64,000 nt of DNA from Aquilaria yunnanensis (Eukaryota > Streptophyta > Magnoliopsida > Malvales > Thymelaeaceae): assembly GCA_039654915.1 (NCBI GenBank), contig CM077599.1, positions 82,490,001 through 82,554,000 of the forward strand, given 5' to 3'. Position 1 is the stretch's first letter. The number at the start of each line of letters is the position of its first letter. The notes beneath the pieces were generated by a model. It searched no databases. It had not been told where the DNA came from and saw nothing but the letters and a program-made list of their open reading frames with translations. A program made the translations under genes and the position numbers. Shown here one piece after another: positions 1 to 10,649 of this stretch.

Positions 1-870
1 TCAATTTTCATCATCGGGGTTTTAAGGATGGAACCTTTGCCTCGAAAACAATCAATTTTCATCATCGGGGTTTTAAGGATGGAACCTTTGCCTCGAAAAC
101 AATCAATTTTCATCGGGGTTGTAAGGATGGAACCTTTGCCTCGAAAATAATCAATTTTCATCATCAGGGTTTTAAGGATGGAACCTTTGCCTTGAAAAGA
201 ATCAATTTTCATCATCGGGGTTTTAAGGATGGAACCTTTGCCTCGAAAACAATCAATTTTCATCAATTCGGGGTTTTAAGGATGGAACCTTTGCCTCGAA
301 AATAATCAATTTTCATCATCGGGGTTGTAAGGATGGAACCTTTGCCTCGAAAATAATCAATTTTCATCATCAGGGTTTTAAGGATGGAATCTTTGCCTTG
401 AAAAGAATCAATTTTCATCATCGGGGTTTTAAGGATGGAACCTTTGCCTCGAAAACAATCAATTTTCATCATCGGGGTTTTAAGGATGGAACCTTTGCCT
501 CGAAAACAATCAATTTTCATCATCGGGGTTTTAAGGATGGAACCTTTGCCTCGAAAATAATCAATTTTCATCATCGGGGTTTTAAGGATGGAACCTTTGC
601 CTCGAAAACAATCAATTTTCATCGGGGTTGTAAGGATGGAACCTTTGCCTCGAAAATAATCAATTTTCATCATCAGGGTTTTAAGGATGGAACCTTTGCC
701 TTGAAAAGAATCAATTTTCATCATCGGGGTTTTAAGGATGGAACCTTTGCCTCGAAAACAATCAATTTTCATCATCGGGGTTTTAAGGATGGAACCTTTG
801 CCTCGAAAATAATCAATTTTCATCATCAAGGTTTTAAGGATGGAACCTTTGCCTCGAAAACAATCAATCA
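1..870 (+). repeat. Tandem array type A, 51-bp unit (48-bp variant)
   Basis: About 17 contiguous copies of a unit reading roughly ATCAATTTTCATCATCGGGG, then TTTTAAGGATGGAACCTTTG and CCTCGAAAACA. Most copies are 51 bp; some lose a CAT triplet to give 48 bp and read GGGGTTGTAAGG. Variant copies recur in the same order, which indicates higher-order duplication of blocks. There are no unique spacers. Confidence 0.95.
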
Positions 871-1870
871 ATTCGAGGCTTTAAGGATGGAACCTTTACC
901 TCGACATCAATCAATCAATTCGAGGTTTTAAGGATGGAACCTTTGCCTCGACATCAATCAATCAATCCGGGGTTTTAAGGATGGAACCTTTGCCTCGAGA
1001 TCAATCAATCAATCCGAGGTTTTAAGGATAGAACCTTTGCCTCGAGATCAATCAATCAATCCGAGGTTTTAAGGATAGAACCTTTGCCTCGAGATCAATC
1101 AATCAATCCGGGGTTTTAAGGATGGAACCTTTGCCTCGAGATCAATTATCAATCCGAGGTTTTAAGGATGGAACCTTTGCCTCGAGATCAATCAATCAAT
1201 TCGAGGTTTTAAGGATGGAACCTTTGCCTCGAGATCAATCAATCAATCCGAGGTTTTAAGGATAGAACCTTTGCCTCGAGATCAATCAATCAATCCGAGG
1301 TTTTAAGGATAGAACCTTTGCCTCGAGATCAATCAATCAATCCGAGGTTTTAAGGATAGAACCTTTGCCTCGAGATCAATCAATCAATCCGGGGTTTTAA
1401 GGATGGAACCTTTGCCTCGAGATCAATTATCAATCCGAGGTTTTAAGGATGGAACCTTTGCCTCGAGATCAATCAATCAATTCGAGGTTTTAAGGATGGA
1501 ACCTTTGCCTCGAGATCAATCAATCAATATTGCCTCGAGATCAATCAATCAATCCGGGGTTTTAAGGATGGAACCTTTGCCTCGAGATCAATCAATCAAT
1601 CCGAGGTTTTAAGGATAGAACCTTTGCCTCGAGATCAATCAATCAATCCGGGGTTTTAAGGATGGAACCTTTGCCTCGAGATCAATTATCAATCCGAGGT
1701 TTTAAGGATGGAACCTTTGCCTCGACATCAATCAATCAATTCGAGGTTTTAAGGATGGAACCTTTGCCTCGACATCAATCAATCAATCCGGGGTTTTAAG
1801 GATGGAACCTTTGCCTCGAGATCAATCAATCAATCCGAGGTTTTAAGGATGGAACCTTTGCCTCGAAAAC
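871..1870 (+). repeat. Tandem array type B, about 47-bp unit
   Basis: About 21 copies of a unit with (ATCA)n followed by ATCCGAGGTTTTAAGGAT, then G/AGAACCTTTG and CCTCGAG. The core from GAGG to CCTCGA is shared with type A; the other part differs. Multi-copy blocks are repeated, for example around 1090-1240 and 1370-1500. One copy near 1530 is internally deleted. Confidence 0.95.
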
Positions 1871-2115
1871 AAATAATCAATCAATCAGTCCATCTTACAA
1901 CGATAGGAGCTTTCCTATCGTTAGAGGTTCTAAGGACATTTCCTTAACCTAAAACAAACAATCAATCCATCAGTCCATCTTACAACGATAGGAGCTTTCC
2001 TATCGTTAGAGGTTCTAAGGACCTTTCCTTAACCTCAAACAAATAATCAATCAATCAGTCCATCTTACAACAATAGGAGCTTTCCTATCGTTAGAGGTTT
2101 TAAGGACCTTTCCTT
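1871..2115 (+). repeat. Tandem array type C, about 85-bp unit, three copies
   Basis: Three near-identical copies, each with two palindromic parts: CGATAGGAGCTTTCCTATCG, then GAGGTTCTAAGGA facing TCCTTAACCTC. The second part resembles the GAGG...CCTC core of types A and B, so this is probably a diverged, longer form of the same repeat. The array ends at the unique pre-LTR segment. Confidence 0.9.
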
Positions 2116-2214
2116 AAACCTTACTGTTTGGGCGGCGAGAACATTCTCAATGCCTACCTAAGCCGGACGAAATTTGGTAACGACTTTGCATACATCATGT
2201 CCCATGAAGCATGC

Positions 2215-2227
2215 AAAGGGGGGCAGC
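2215..2227 (+). other. Polypurine tract of the LTR retrotransposon
   Basis: AAAGGGGGGCAGC lies immediately 5' of the TGTTGACACC LTR start. A purine run abutting the 3' LTR is the plus-strand primer in LTR retrotransposons. It fixes the element's orientation as plus strand. Confidence 0.8.
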
Positions 2228-2735
2228 TGTTGACACCCAATTTCGTCCGGGTGTTTTAAAATTTTGAAAAAAATTTTATTAAAAAAAATTAATTTAAAAA
2301 AAAATATATATATATTACTATTATTATTAAAAAAAATTTAATTAGTTTAAAATATATTTTTGTTTTGTGAAAATTTGATTTAAAATGATATATGTGTGAA
2401 TATGTGTATGTTTGAAATAAAATAAAATTTCATGAAAAAATGACAAAAAATTAAAAGTTTGAGGTAAAAATGACAAAATTGAGAAGTTTCGGAAAAAATT
2501 GACAAATTCTAAAAGTTCCAGGAGCATTTGGTAGTTTGTCACATAAAATTTTGAGCCTGCCGACGTTTTTGGCTCAAATTGACAGAAAACGACAAAATTG
2601 TCAAAATCAGAAGCTTCAGGAACTTATCCTGAGGCTGAGAGACGTAAAGGACTAAAATTGTCATTTTACCAATTTAATAGATAAGTTTGAAATTTTTTAT
2701 TAATTTATCCATCAACAGTTCAGCTAAACTTCCTC

Positions 2736-2743
2736 TATAAATA
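2736..2743 (+). promoter_or_regulatory. LTR TATA box
   Basis: TATAAATA in the context CCTCTATAAATAGCCC, followed some 20-30 bases later by a conserved AACACAGA stretch also present in the solo LTR. This is the likely U3/R boundary region of the LTR promoter. Confidence 0.6.
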
Positions 2744-3169
2744 GCCCCCCAAATTTTGTGCTGAACACAGATAAAAATAGAAAGAAAAGCTTAGAGCTCC
2801 GTTTTTAAAATAGAAAAAATTACAGCCTTAGTCCCTAGCTCTCCTTCCTTTCCTCAGAAAATCTCAAAACTTTTCATTTTGACGATTAAGCCATCTTCTC
2901 CCCCCCTCGCGCGCCCTCTGTTTCCATTTCTCAGAATTCAGAATTTAAAATCAAGGGTACAACTCTCATTTAATCCTTCATCTTTTCAATTTCTTTCACT
3001 TTGGTCACTAACTTTGTATTTTATTCTTGCAGAATTAATTACTAACCCTTTTAATTTTTACTTGTTTGTTTATTATTTGTTTATTACTAACCCCTTTTTT
3101 TATTGTTGTTATTAACTTACTAACAACTAACTTTTAATACTATTATTGTTACTAACCTTTTAATTTTTG

Positions 3170-3620
3170 CATTATTACTAACTTTTATAATTGTTGTTAA
3201 CAATTAATTAACTTTTATTATTGTTGTTAATTAATTAATTTAATTAACTTGGCTAACTTTTATTATTGTTGTTAATTAATTAATTTAATTAACTTGGCTA
3301 GCTTTTTATTATTGTTGTTAATTAATTAATTTAATTAATTTGGCTAACTTTTTATTTATTGTTGTTAATTAATTTAATTAATTTGGCTAACTTTTTATTT
3401 ATTGTTGTTAATTAATTTAATTAATTTGGCTAACTTTTTATTATTGTTGTTAATTAATTAATTTAATTAACTTGGCTAACTTTTTACTGTTGTTAATTAA
3501 TTAATTTAATTAACTTGGCTAACTTTTATTATTGTGGTTAATTAATTAATTTAATTAACTTGACTAACTTTTTATTATTGTTGTTTAACAATTAATTTAA
3601 TTAACTTTGCTAACATTTAT
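3170..3620 (+). repeat. AT-rich minisatellite inside the 3' LTR
   Basis: About eight copies of a 50-60 bp unit: TTATTATTGTTGTTAATTAA, then TTTAATTAACTTGGCTAACT. Only traces of it are found at the matching place in the solo LTR at 56950-59439, so it expanded in this copy or was lost from the other. Confidence 0.85.
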
Positions 3621-4873
3621 TATTATTTTTAAAGTGGGTGGCCAAAAAGCCCCACTTTATTATTATTAATTTTTTTTCTTTATATAATTTTTTATTTAAT
3701 TCACCTTTACCCTTTACTAATTAATAAATAAATGAAAATTAAAAGAAGATTATTTTGTAATTAATTATTAAGGCTAATAAAAATTATTTTTAAAAAAAGC
3801 CAATTATTTTTATTTTTACATACATGTTTTTAATTCTTTAAAGATAACAAAAAGTTAAAATTAATTTTAATAGTTATTTTTATCCAGTAAAAATAATAAA
3901 AAAATAAAAATAAAACCTGTTTAAAAAAATACATGAAAATTAAGACTTTATATTTTACTGATTTATTTAAAATATAACTTTTAAATCCACTAAAATAATA
4001 AATATTTTTCATTAAACAAGAAAACAAAAAGAAAATTAAAACAAGATAAGAAAAAGATAAGAAAGATAAGAAAAAGATAATAAAGATAAGAAAGATAAGA
4101 TAAGATAAGAAAGATAAGAAGGAAAATAAAGAAAAGAAAGAAAAATATAGAAAATAAAAATTTTTAGATTATTAATGAATCTAAAAATTCTATAACAAAA
4201 ATAATTACGAATTAGTAATTAAACTAATAATTAATTCCATAAAAATAAGAATTAAATAATTAACTATAAATTAAATCAACTTACATATCCGGATGATCCG
4301 TCAGGATCTGCGGTTTTAAAAAAATATCACCCTTTTAATTAAATAAATTAAAAAAAAAAGATAAAAATCCATATTTACAATATGGATTAAATTATTTAAA
4401 AGTTCACCAAATTCCGTGTCCAAATGACTCGGCAGAGTCCATGGTTCGGAATCAAAAATCTTCCGTGTCCAAATGACTCGGCAGAGTCCATGGTTCGGAA
4501 GTATAAAATTTCATACAAATTAATTAATTTAAAAATCCACATTTCGACTAATCCAGTTAAAATTTCTAATTTTGAAAATTAACTGAGAATTATTTAAAAG
4601 CAAAGCAAAACAAAATTAAAATCAACTAAGGTGCCAATTTTTGGGCGTTTTAACAAAGTTGTTTTAACATAACCGTACTCCCGATCCCCGAACTCTCGCA
4701 GACCAATTTTAAGGTGACCAATCGACCTAAGAAAACTGATTGGTGGCGACTCCCGAAAACCCGACGTTGCCACATACATATTGTATACTTAAGTTTATTA
4801 TCAATTGCAATGATTTTTTTTTTTCACTGGACTATTTTATGATGGAATAGGATAATGAGGTGTTTTCCAAAAT

Positions 4874-5382
4874 TATGAAATCTCACATTGATTGGCGCAA
4901 TAATGGTGACATGAATAAAAAAATTCTTCCACATTAATTTCCACTCTTAAAAACGCAGGAAACACAAACCAAATCCATGCTTTAAAAAAGATAGGGAAAA
5001 GTGGCTTTCTGAGCCGACAGATCTTCATGAACACACAGACACACATATATAATCAACCACTTCAAGAGAGGCACTTCAGCTCAATCTATCTACAACCATT
5101 AATTTTAGAGATGGACTCCAAATCTGTAATGAATAATCCTCTGAAAATGCAACACATTTTAAGAGAGGGGAACCAATTAAGCTGCTGATATTCTTGCCAA
5201 ACAAGGAGCAGCTGCCACGGGCTGGGAAACACAAATCTCCTTTTTCGTGACTTTAGCAACCGATGCACCTAATGCAGTGGCAGGCCTTGGAGCTCCTCTC
5301 CCGCCTATTACTTCCTGTAGTGCCTCTGTTACCCCCTCCTTTTGTTAGGGGTTCCCGTTTGTTTAATTAATTGCGCCTTTTA

Positions 5383-5423
<41 letters not shown>

Positions 5424-5434
5424 AAAAAAAAAGA
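4874..5434 (+). mobile_element. 5'-truncated LINE (non-LTR retrotransposon), RNase H end
   Basis: From about 5110 the plus strand encodes the C-terminal end of a LINE RNase H domain: HILREGNQ, then after a one-base frame change AADILAKQGAAATGWE and a further 40 residues to a TAG at 5345. REGNQxADxLAKQG is typical of plant LINE RNase H. The copy ends in C29 (5385-5413) and A19 (5414-5432). A 17-bp direct repeat flanks it: GAGGTGTTTTCCAAAAT at 4857-4873 and GAAGTGTTTTCCAAAAT at 5435-5451, one mismatch. It is therefore a dead, 5'-truncated insertion. Confidence 0.8.
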
Positions 5435-5704
5435 GAAGTGTTTTCCAAAATAAATAAACAAATAAAGTGAAATTGACTGATCAGGCTACTGTACTTCATG
5501 TGAACATGGAAAATCAAGAGAAATGAAGTTATTTGCCTACATATATACATCCGCCGGCGGCTTGAAATGTTGAATTCAATTTCTGCCTAACCTGTCCTTC
5601 ACGTGCCCACATTTATAATTAACTCACCTTCTTAATTTGATTCATTAATGCACATTGGACTTTAAAACAGGTGAGTGAACAACTATATCTTTCTGAGTTC
5701 ATCA

Positions 5705-5747
5705 ATACATACATGCATACATACATACATACATATACACACACAGT
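5705..5747 (+). repeat. (CATA)n / CA microsatellite
   Basis: CATACATGCATACATACATA-type repeat running into ATACACACACAG. The rest of 5452-5912 is AT-rich and shows no recognisable gene. Confidence 0.8.
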
Positions 5748-7319
5748 TTCCTTTTTTTTTCTCTTTATTTTTTCTAAAAAAAAATCATTTTTTCTGCTTA
5801 CCTTCTAATTTAGCAAAGAATAATTCTTCTGAAATCAACATGGGAAAAGAAAGTTACTATGCGCGCTAGTAAATTTCTTTACTATACTACCCTTTAAACT
5901 ATTATTTCAATATTCCAAAACTAAAAAAAATCTTTTTTCCGACGGCCCTTTTTCCAATAGTCGATTCATTAGAAATTTCCAACATGTAAGACCGTTAGAA
6001 ATTGTGAAAAAATTTCTCCAATGGCCCAGTCATTGGTTATTTAAACGGTGTGTTTTGTTTGGATCATTTCCAACGGCTTTGCCAATTGGAAAATAATTAA
6101 GTTATATGGTGCATTTTTATTTTTATTGTTTCCAATGACTTAGGCTGTTAGAAAACATTTAATTTCAATCGTGCGTTTTGTGTGAATTTTTCCAACGGTT
6201 AAACCAGAAATTTAAATCACCCTCCATCCCCAAATTCAGCCATTTTCTCTCTGCTCCATCTTTCACTTATTCTTCATCTCTCTCCCTTTCCCACATGCAC
6301 ACACTGCACATAGAGGTTGAAGGATGCCAAATCCAGCTTGTTCAATGTCGTGATTGGCTAATCTTCAGCTCAAACTTGTACATCTGGTGAGTTTTTGTTA
6401 TTTTTATGTTTTTTACGTTTTTCTCTTTAGATTTTTTATTTTTTTAGTTCTTTGAAGATTTAGGTATAATGGGTGCAATATTTTACTTGTGTTGTCAGAT
6501 TCAAAGCCATTCCAACTCATTTTGAAGGTTCATTTTTGGATTTGAGGTAAGATGTTTAAGTATTTATTTTTCTCATTCATTTTCATTTTTTTCACAAAAA
6601 ATTCAATAAATCCAAAAATTTCTTAGTTAATTTGTTAGAAATATGTGAAATGTAGGTGATTTGTAGTTGTTGATGGTTGGAAGTGAAGCATTTAGGTTAC
6701 CCATTGATATTTCAAATTTATGCCAATTTTGTTAATTTTTTTTAATTTCAGGTTTAATATAAAATTAGTATATTATTAGTTTTAATTAAAATTTTTTAAT
6801 TGGGTAGTATATTTATTTGTGAAATTATAGTTGATAAGTGACACAGTCATATAATATATGCTATATGTGGTTTTGATTTTTGGGATTTAATAGAATATTA
6901 GTTTACTTTTAGTGTTAATTAAGTTTGTTGTATTAGGTGGGATATTTATGTATGAAATTAAAGTTCATAGGTTACCCATTAATATATGTAATTTTTGTGG
7001 AAGTTATTTCAATTTTTTTTATTTAAGGATTTAATTGGAAATTAGTATATTGTTAGTTTTAACTAACATTGTTTAATTGGGTGCACTATTTATGCATGAA
7101 ATTAAAAATAATATGTTGCCCATTGGTATGTACAATTTGTGGATTTATTTTTTAATTTTTTTAATTTAAGGAATTAATAGAAAATGAATATATTGTTAGA
7201 TTTAAATAAGTTTGTTTGATTAAGTTTGATTTTTAATATAAGATATGTAAATAATAATAGTAATATTAGGGAGATCCAATCTTACTGTATGTATTAAAAC
7301 CAAAATTTTCAATGTGTTA

Positions 7320-7364
7320 GGGATATATAAAATATTTATATAATAATAATAATATATCATATAT

Positions 7365-7403
<39 letters not shown>

Positions 7404-7450
7404 TATGATACATTATACTAGAAATGATACATACATTATAATATATGACA
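7320..7450 (+). repeat. (TAA)n microsatellite
   Basis: A long TAATAATAA run next to a small palindromic ATATATGATACATTATA region, inside the CACTA element upstream of the telomere-like tract. Confidence 0.85.
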
Positions 7451-7451
7451 C

Positions 7452-7635
7452 ATTATATCCCTAAACTTTAATTAAACCTTAAGCCTAACTAGCACTAACC
7501 CTAAATCTTAAATAAAAACCCTAAACCCATATCTCTAAACGTTAATTAAACCCTAAACCCTACTTCTTTACCCCTAAACCCTAAACCTTAAACCTAACTA
7601 GTATTAACCCTAGCTAAACCCTAAACCCTAAATAC
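7452..7635 (+). repeat. Interstitial telomere-like repeats
   Basis: About a dozen CCCTAAA or near-CCCTAAA units, several in tandem (AAACCCTAAACCCTAAA), mixed with degenerate spacers. The tract lies between two copies of a roughly 200-bp segment (6977-7185 and 7637-7830), inside a CACTA element and far from any chromosome end visible here. Confidence 0.75.
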
Positions 7636-7876
7636 GCATTAATATATGTAATTTTTATGGAAGTTATTTAAATTTTTCTAATTTAAGGATTTAATTAAAA
7701 ATTAGTATATTGTTAGTTTTAACTAACATTGTTTAATTGGGTGCAATATTTATTAATCAAATAAAAAATAATATGTTGCCCATTGGTATATGCAATTTAT
7801 GGATTTATTTTTTAATTTAGGGAATTAATTTTATTTGTTCATATTTTTCGAGATGTCATAAAGGTAAATATATAAT

Positions 7877-9384
7877 TTGCATTGGTCGGACTTTATGGAA
7901 CAAGAACGTAGTTGGATGTATAGTAATCATTTCTTACCTGGGCAAATTGGGTACAAAAAGGAGTGGGAGATGGGGGTTGACCAGTTTATAACATTTGCCT
8001 GTAGTAATCCATGCCATATGAACAGAGAAAAAAAATACATTGCCCATGTAGGAGATGTAAAAATTTGAGGTTTAAGGATTATGATGATGTTAGAGTTCAT
8101 TTATACAAATGGGGTTTCATGCCTTATTACTTAAACTGGACAGCTCATGGGGAGTCGTTTAATGACCATTCGGATCAGTCGTTTGATAATTCTGATTGGT
8201 ATAAGTAATATGAGTATAGTTCAAATGTAAATTCATATGCTCGAATGGTGTTTGACGTAGTTGGACCAAGTTCTCATCAGAATTTCACTCAAGTGGATGA
8301 GTAACCTAATGAAGGTTTTAGACGATTTTCTGATTTATTGTACTTAGCAACTATACCTCAATGGGATGGATGTGATATGCATTTTGAGCTATCCACTACA
8401 GTTCATTTGTTAAACCTTAAAGTAGAATATCACATACCAAGTGGCTGTTATGATGGTATTGAGGCTTTGATGAAAAAGATGTAGCCCAATGACAACAAGA
8501 TGTCATCCAATTGGTATGAGACGAAGAAATTAGTTTCACAACTAGGTCTTGCACATATTAAAATTAATGCATGTGTTAACGACTACATGTTATTTTGGAA
8601 TAATGATAAAGATGCTACAAATTGCAAGTTTTATGGTGAATCATGGTTTAAGCCGAGAAAAGCTGGAAGGGGTAAAGATAGAGCAAGAAAGACCATGCAC
8701 CATTTACCACTAACTCCTAACTCTGGTAAAAAAATTCATGTTGGTTATTCATCGTTAATTCCTATAATTTACCTCCGTGGATGTGTATGAAGAAACCATA
8801 TATGTTTTTTACTTCATTGGTACCGGGCCCTCGAAGTCCACGTCAGAATATTGATATGTATTTACAACCTCTTATCAATGAATTGAAGTAGTTGTGGGAA
8901 GATGGTGTCGAAACATGAGATGTTTCACTGAAACAAAATTTCCAGCTACAAGCTTCAATTTTGTTGACTATAAATGACTTTTCGGCTTATAGGATGCTAT
9001 CTGGATGGATGACTCATGAGAGGTTATCTTGCCCTATTTGCATGGATAATTGTAAAGCCTTCTAGCTTGAGCACGAAGGGAAAACTTACTTCTTTGATTA
9101 TCATCGACAATTTTTCAAGTTGGATCACCTATATAGAAGAAACAGAGTTGCTTTTAAGAAAGGAAAAGTTGAGAAATTGTTGCCTCCTGAGTGTCTTCCA
9201 CTTGAATCAATATTTGAACGTATCTCGAATTTGTCATCTGTTGTTCACAATGGCCAGGTTTGTACCATACCAGATTATGGGAGAACTCATAATTGGACAA
9301 AACAAAATATTTTCTGGGAGAACTCATGATTGGACAAAACACGTAAGTAATGCACAATTATTCAACAATAATAGTCTATGTTAA
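7877..9384 (+). pseudogene. CACTA TNP2-like transposase relic (Transpos_assoc + Transposase_21)
   Basis: Broken coding sequence in several frames. 7877-8208 gives the transposase-associated domain: a first part with VDQFITFA, then after a frame shift IHCPCRRCKN, DVRVHLYKWGF, YLNWTAHGE, with the expected CxxC and W-HGE features. 8330-9330 gives Transposase_21 pieces: LYLATIPQWDGC, LVSQLGLAHIKINACVNDYM, YNLPPWMCMKKPYMFF, LVPGPRSPRQNIDMYLQPLI, LTINDFSAYRMLSGWMTHER, and LPPECLPLE. At least six stops or frame shifts interrupt it, and the usual block between the C-x-x-C end and YNLPPWM is shortened. It cannot make a working transposase. Family assignment rests on these motifs, which I recognise as typical plant En/Spm TNP2. 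Confidence 0.85.
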
Positions 9385-9616
9385 CTGTAGTATGTTTAGT
9401 ACCAAAAAAATTATATATATTGTGTTAAAACATGCACTCCATGAAACTTCCTTCCATCAAGAGTAATACAGTTGGTGACTCAATGCTTCACGACACACTT
9501 CAAGCCGTATCATGACTGGACAAGTGTTAGCCCAACGGATATTTAGGCGTAGTGGCACGTATTTAATGTAACGAATTTTTTTTACAATTTAATTTTTTCA
9601 AGCAAGTTGGCTACTA

Positions 9617-10649
9617 TTGATCTCTTTCAATTTTATTTACGTGCAGGGATTGCGTGGCTGGGATCCGGCTCACCATAATGATGTGTATCACATTTGGCAA
9701 ATGGTGGCAGTTACTCACTACAGATTGAAGATGGTAGACATCTGCCGCGAAAAAGATCTTGCGAAACGGCTAGCAAAGGTATCTTTTATGGCCGACACAC
9801 AGTATGCACAAATGGAGGAATGGTGGGCATTACCGAAGTTTCAGGAGCGATCAGTAAAGGGTAAGACACTTTGGGCATCATCATCTTAGGACACTTCCTC
9901 GACCGGTGGATTTAGTGCTACTTATGCAGGAGACTCTCTTTTAATTACTGCACACCAAAAGTGAATGGTAAAATTATCAACCTATTTTACACACAATTTA
10001 AGTTATTTTTGTTGTACTCAAATTCATCTGACTAAAAACCAATGTGGCGGGAGAAAGATCCGGAAAAGAGAGACCCTGACCTGTTCAAAGTAATGTAGGA
10101 AACTCATAAGAAAAAGAGCGAAGAATATGTTAACCGGCAGACTGAACAAGTAGTGGTAATTATCAGGCTAGTTATATATGAGATTTTTAAATACTATATA
10201 TAAGAGTGTCACTAATAACCTATCTTTGCCTTTACTTGTGTAGGCAAAGATAATTGCTGAGATCGAGAAATAAACGCAGAACATGAACGAAAAAGGAGGC
10301 TCATAAGACATTGATGGGGGTTGCAATTATGAGTGCAGCTATTGGTGGTAGGAAGAAAGGGTGTGTATTTGGCCTTGGATTAGAGCAGCATGTTGTGGTT
10401 AGATGACGACAATCAGTGAATACTCCTGCAGAACATGTTGATGTCACTCAGATGCCAGAGTTCACTGAACAGGTACAACGGGTGGTAGCAAAACATACCA
10501 CGTAATAAGCAATATATTAAGAGTGAAAGCTAGAGTGTCATAGGAGGAGGTAGCAAGCTAAGATGGAGTATATATTTTAATCACTTGGCATTCCTCCGCC
10601 CGCACCTGCTAGAGATGATATGGATGCCTCTGGATCGGATGATGAATAG
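9617..10649 (+). pseudogene. CACTA second-gene relic (Transposase_24 / TNP1-like)
   Basis: Pieces in order: GWDPAHHNDVYHIWQMVAV, the MADTQYAQMEEWWALPKFQE stretch, MWREKDPEKRDPDLF with THKKKSEEYVNRQTEQ, then GGRKKGCVFGLGLEQHVVV and a final PPPAPARDDMDASGSDDE before TAG at 10647-10649. The order THxKK..., GGRKKGxVxGLG and an acidic proline-led tail fits the plant Transposase_24 family that accompanies TNP2 in CACTA elements. Intron remnants and stops break it. It is in the same orientation as the TNP2 relic upstream. Confidence 0.7.

Larger units (their letters stand above)
1..2227 (+). mobile_element. 3' internal (untranslated) end of an LTR retrotransposon, made of tandem repeats
   Basis: This stretch directly precedes a polypurine tract and a 3' LTR, so it is the 3' end of the internal region of an LTR retrotransposon whose body lies left of the window. 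It holds almost no unique DNA: a tandem array fills 1 to about 2115, and about 110 bases of unique sequence follow before the LTR. No gag or pol similarity is visible. Known biology: Tat/Ogre-type Ty3 elements of plants carry hypervariable tandem repeats in this same position. Assignment to that lineage is an inference from the layout, the long LTR and the TGTTGACACC start; without the pol domains it cannot be proved. Both strands show open frames here that repeat the same short peptide, which is a by-product of a repeat unit length divisible by three. Confidence 0.75.
2228..4774 (+). mobile_element. 3' LTR of the retrotransposon (2547 bp)
   Basis: It runs from TGTTGACACCCAATTTCGTC to GACGTTGCCACA, so it has TG...CA ends. 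The same ends and much of the sequence recur in the solo LTR at 56950-59439, which confirms both borders. Inside are a TATA box (2736-2743), a pyrimidine-rich leader, a TTAATTAA-rich minisatellite (about 3170-3620) and two adjacent copies of a short CCGTGTCCAAATGACTCGGC segment near 4413-4500; the solo LTR has only one such copy. The 5 bases after it are TACAT; the matching duplication would lie beyond the 5' LTR outside the window. Confidence 0.9.
6977..7830 (+). repeat. Direct duplication flanking the telomere-like tract
   Basis: The segment starting CATTAATATATGTAATTTTT at 6977 recurs at 7637 and stays alignable for about 200 bases, sharing TTGTTAGTTTTAACTAACAT and AATATGTTGCCCATTGGTAT. 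The offset is 660 bp. The copies differ by point changes and small indels, so the duplication is not very recent. Confidence 0.8.

Noticed and set aside
263..931. Long open frames on both strands encoding a repeated peptide
   Set aside because: They are produced by a tandem DNA repeat whose 51/48-bp unit is divisible by three; both strands are open, and the region is the 3' UTR of a retrotransposon.
1..2115. CRISPR-like regular repeats
   Set aside because: Units are contiguous with no unique spacers, and the context is a plant retrotransposon.
7452..7635. A true chromosome end
   Set aside because: Short, degenerate CCCTAAA repeats sit inside a transposon with ordinary sequence on both sides.
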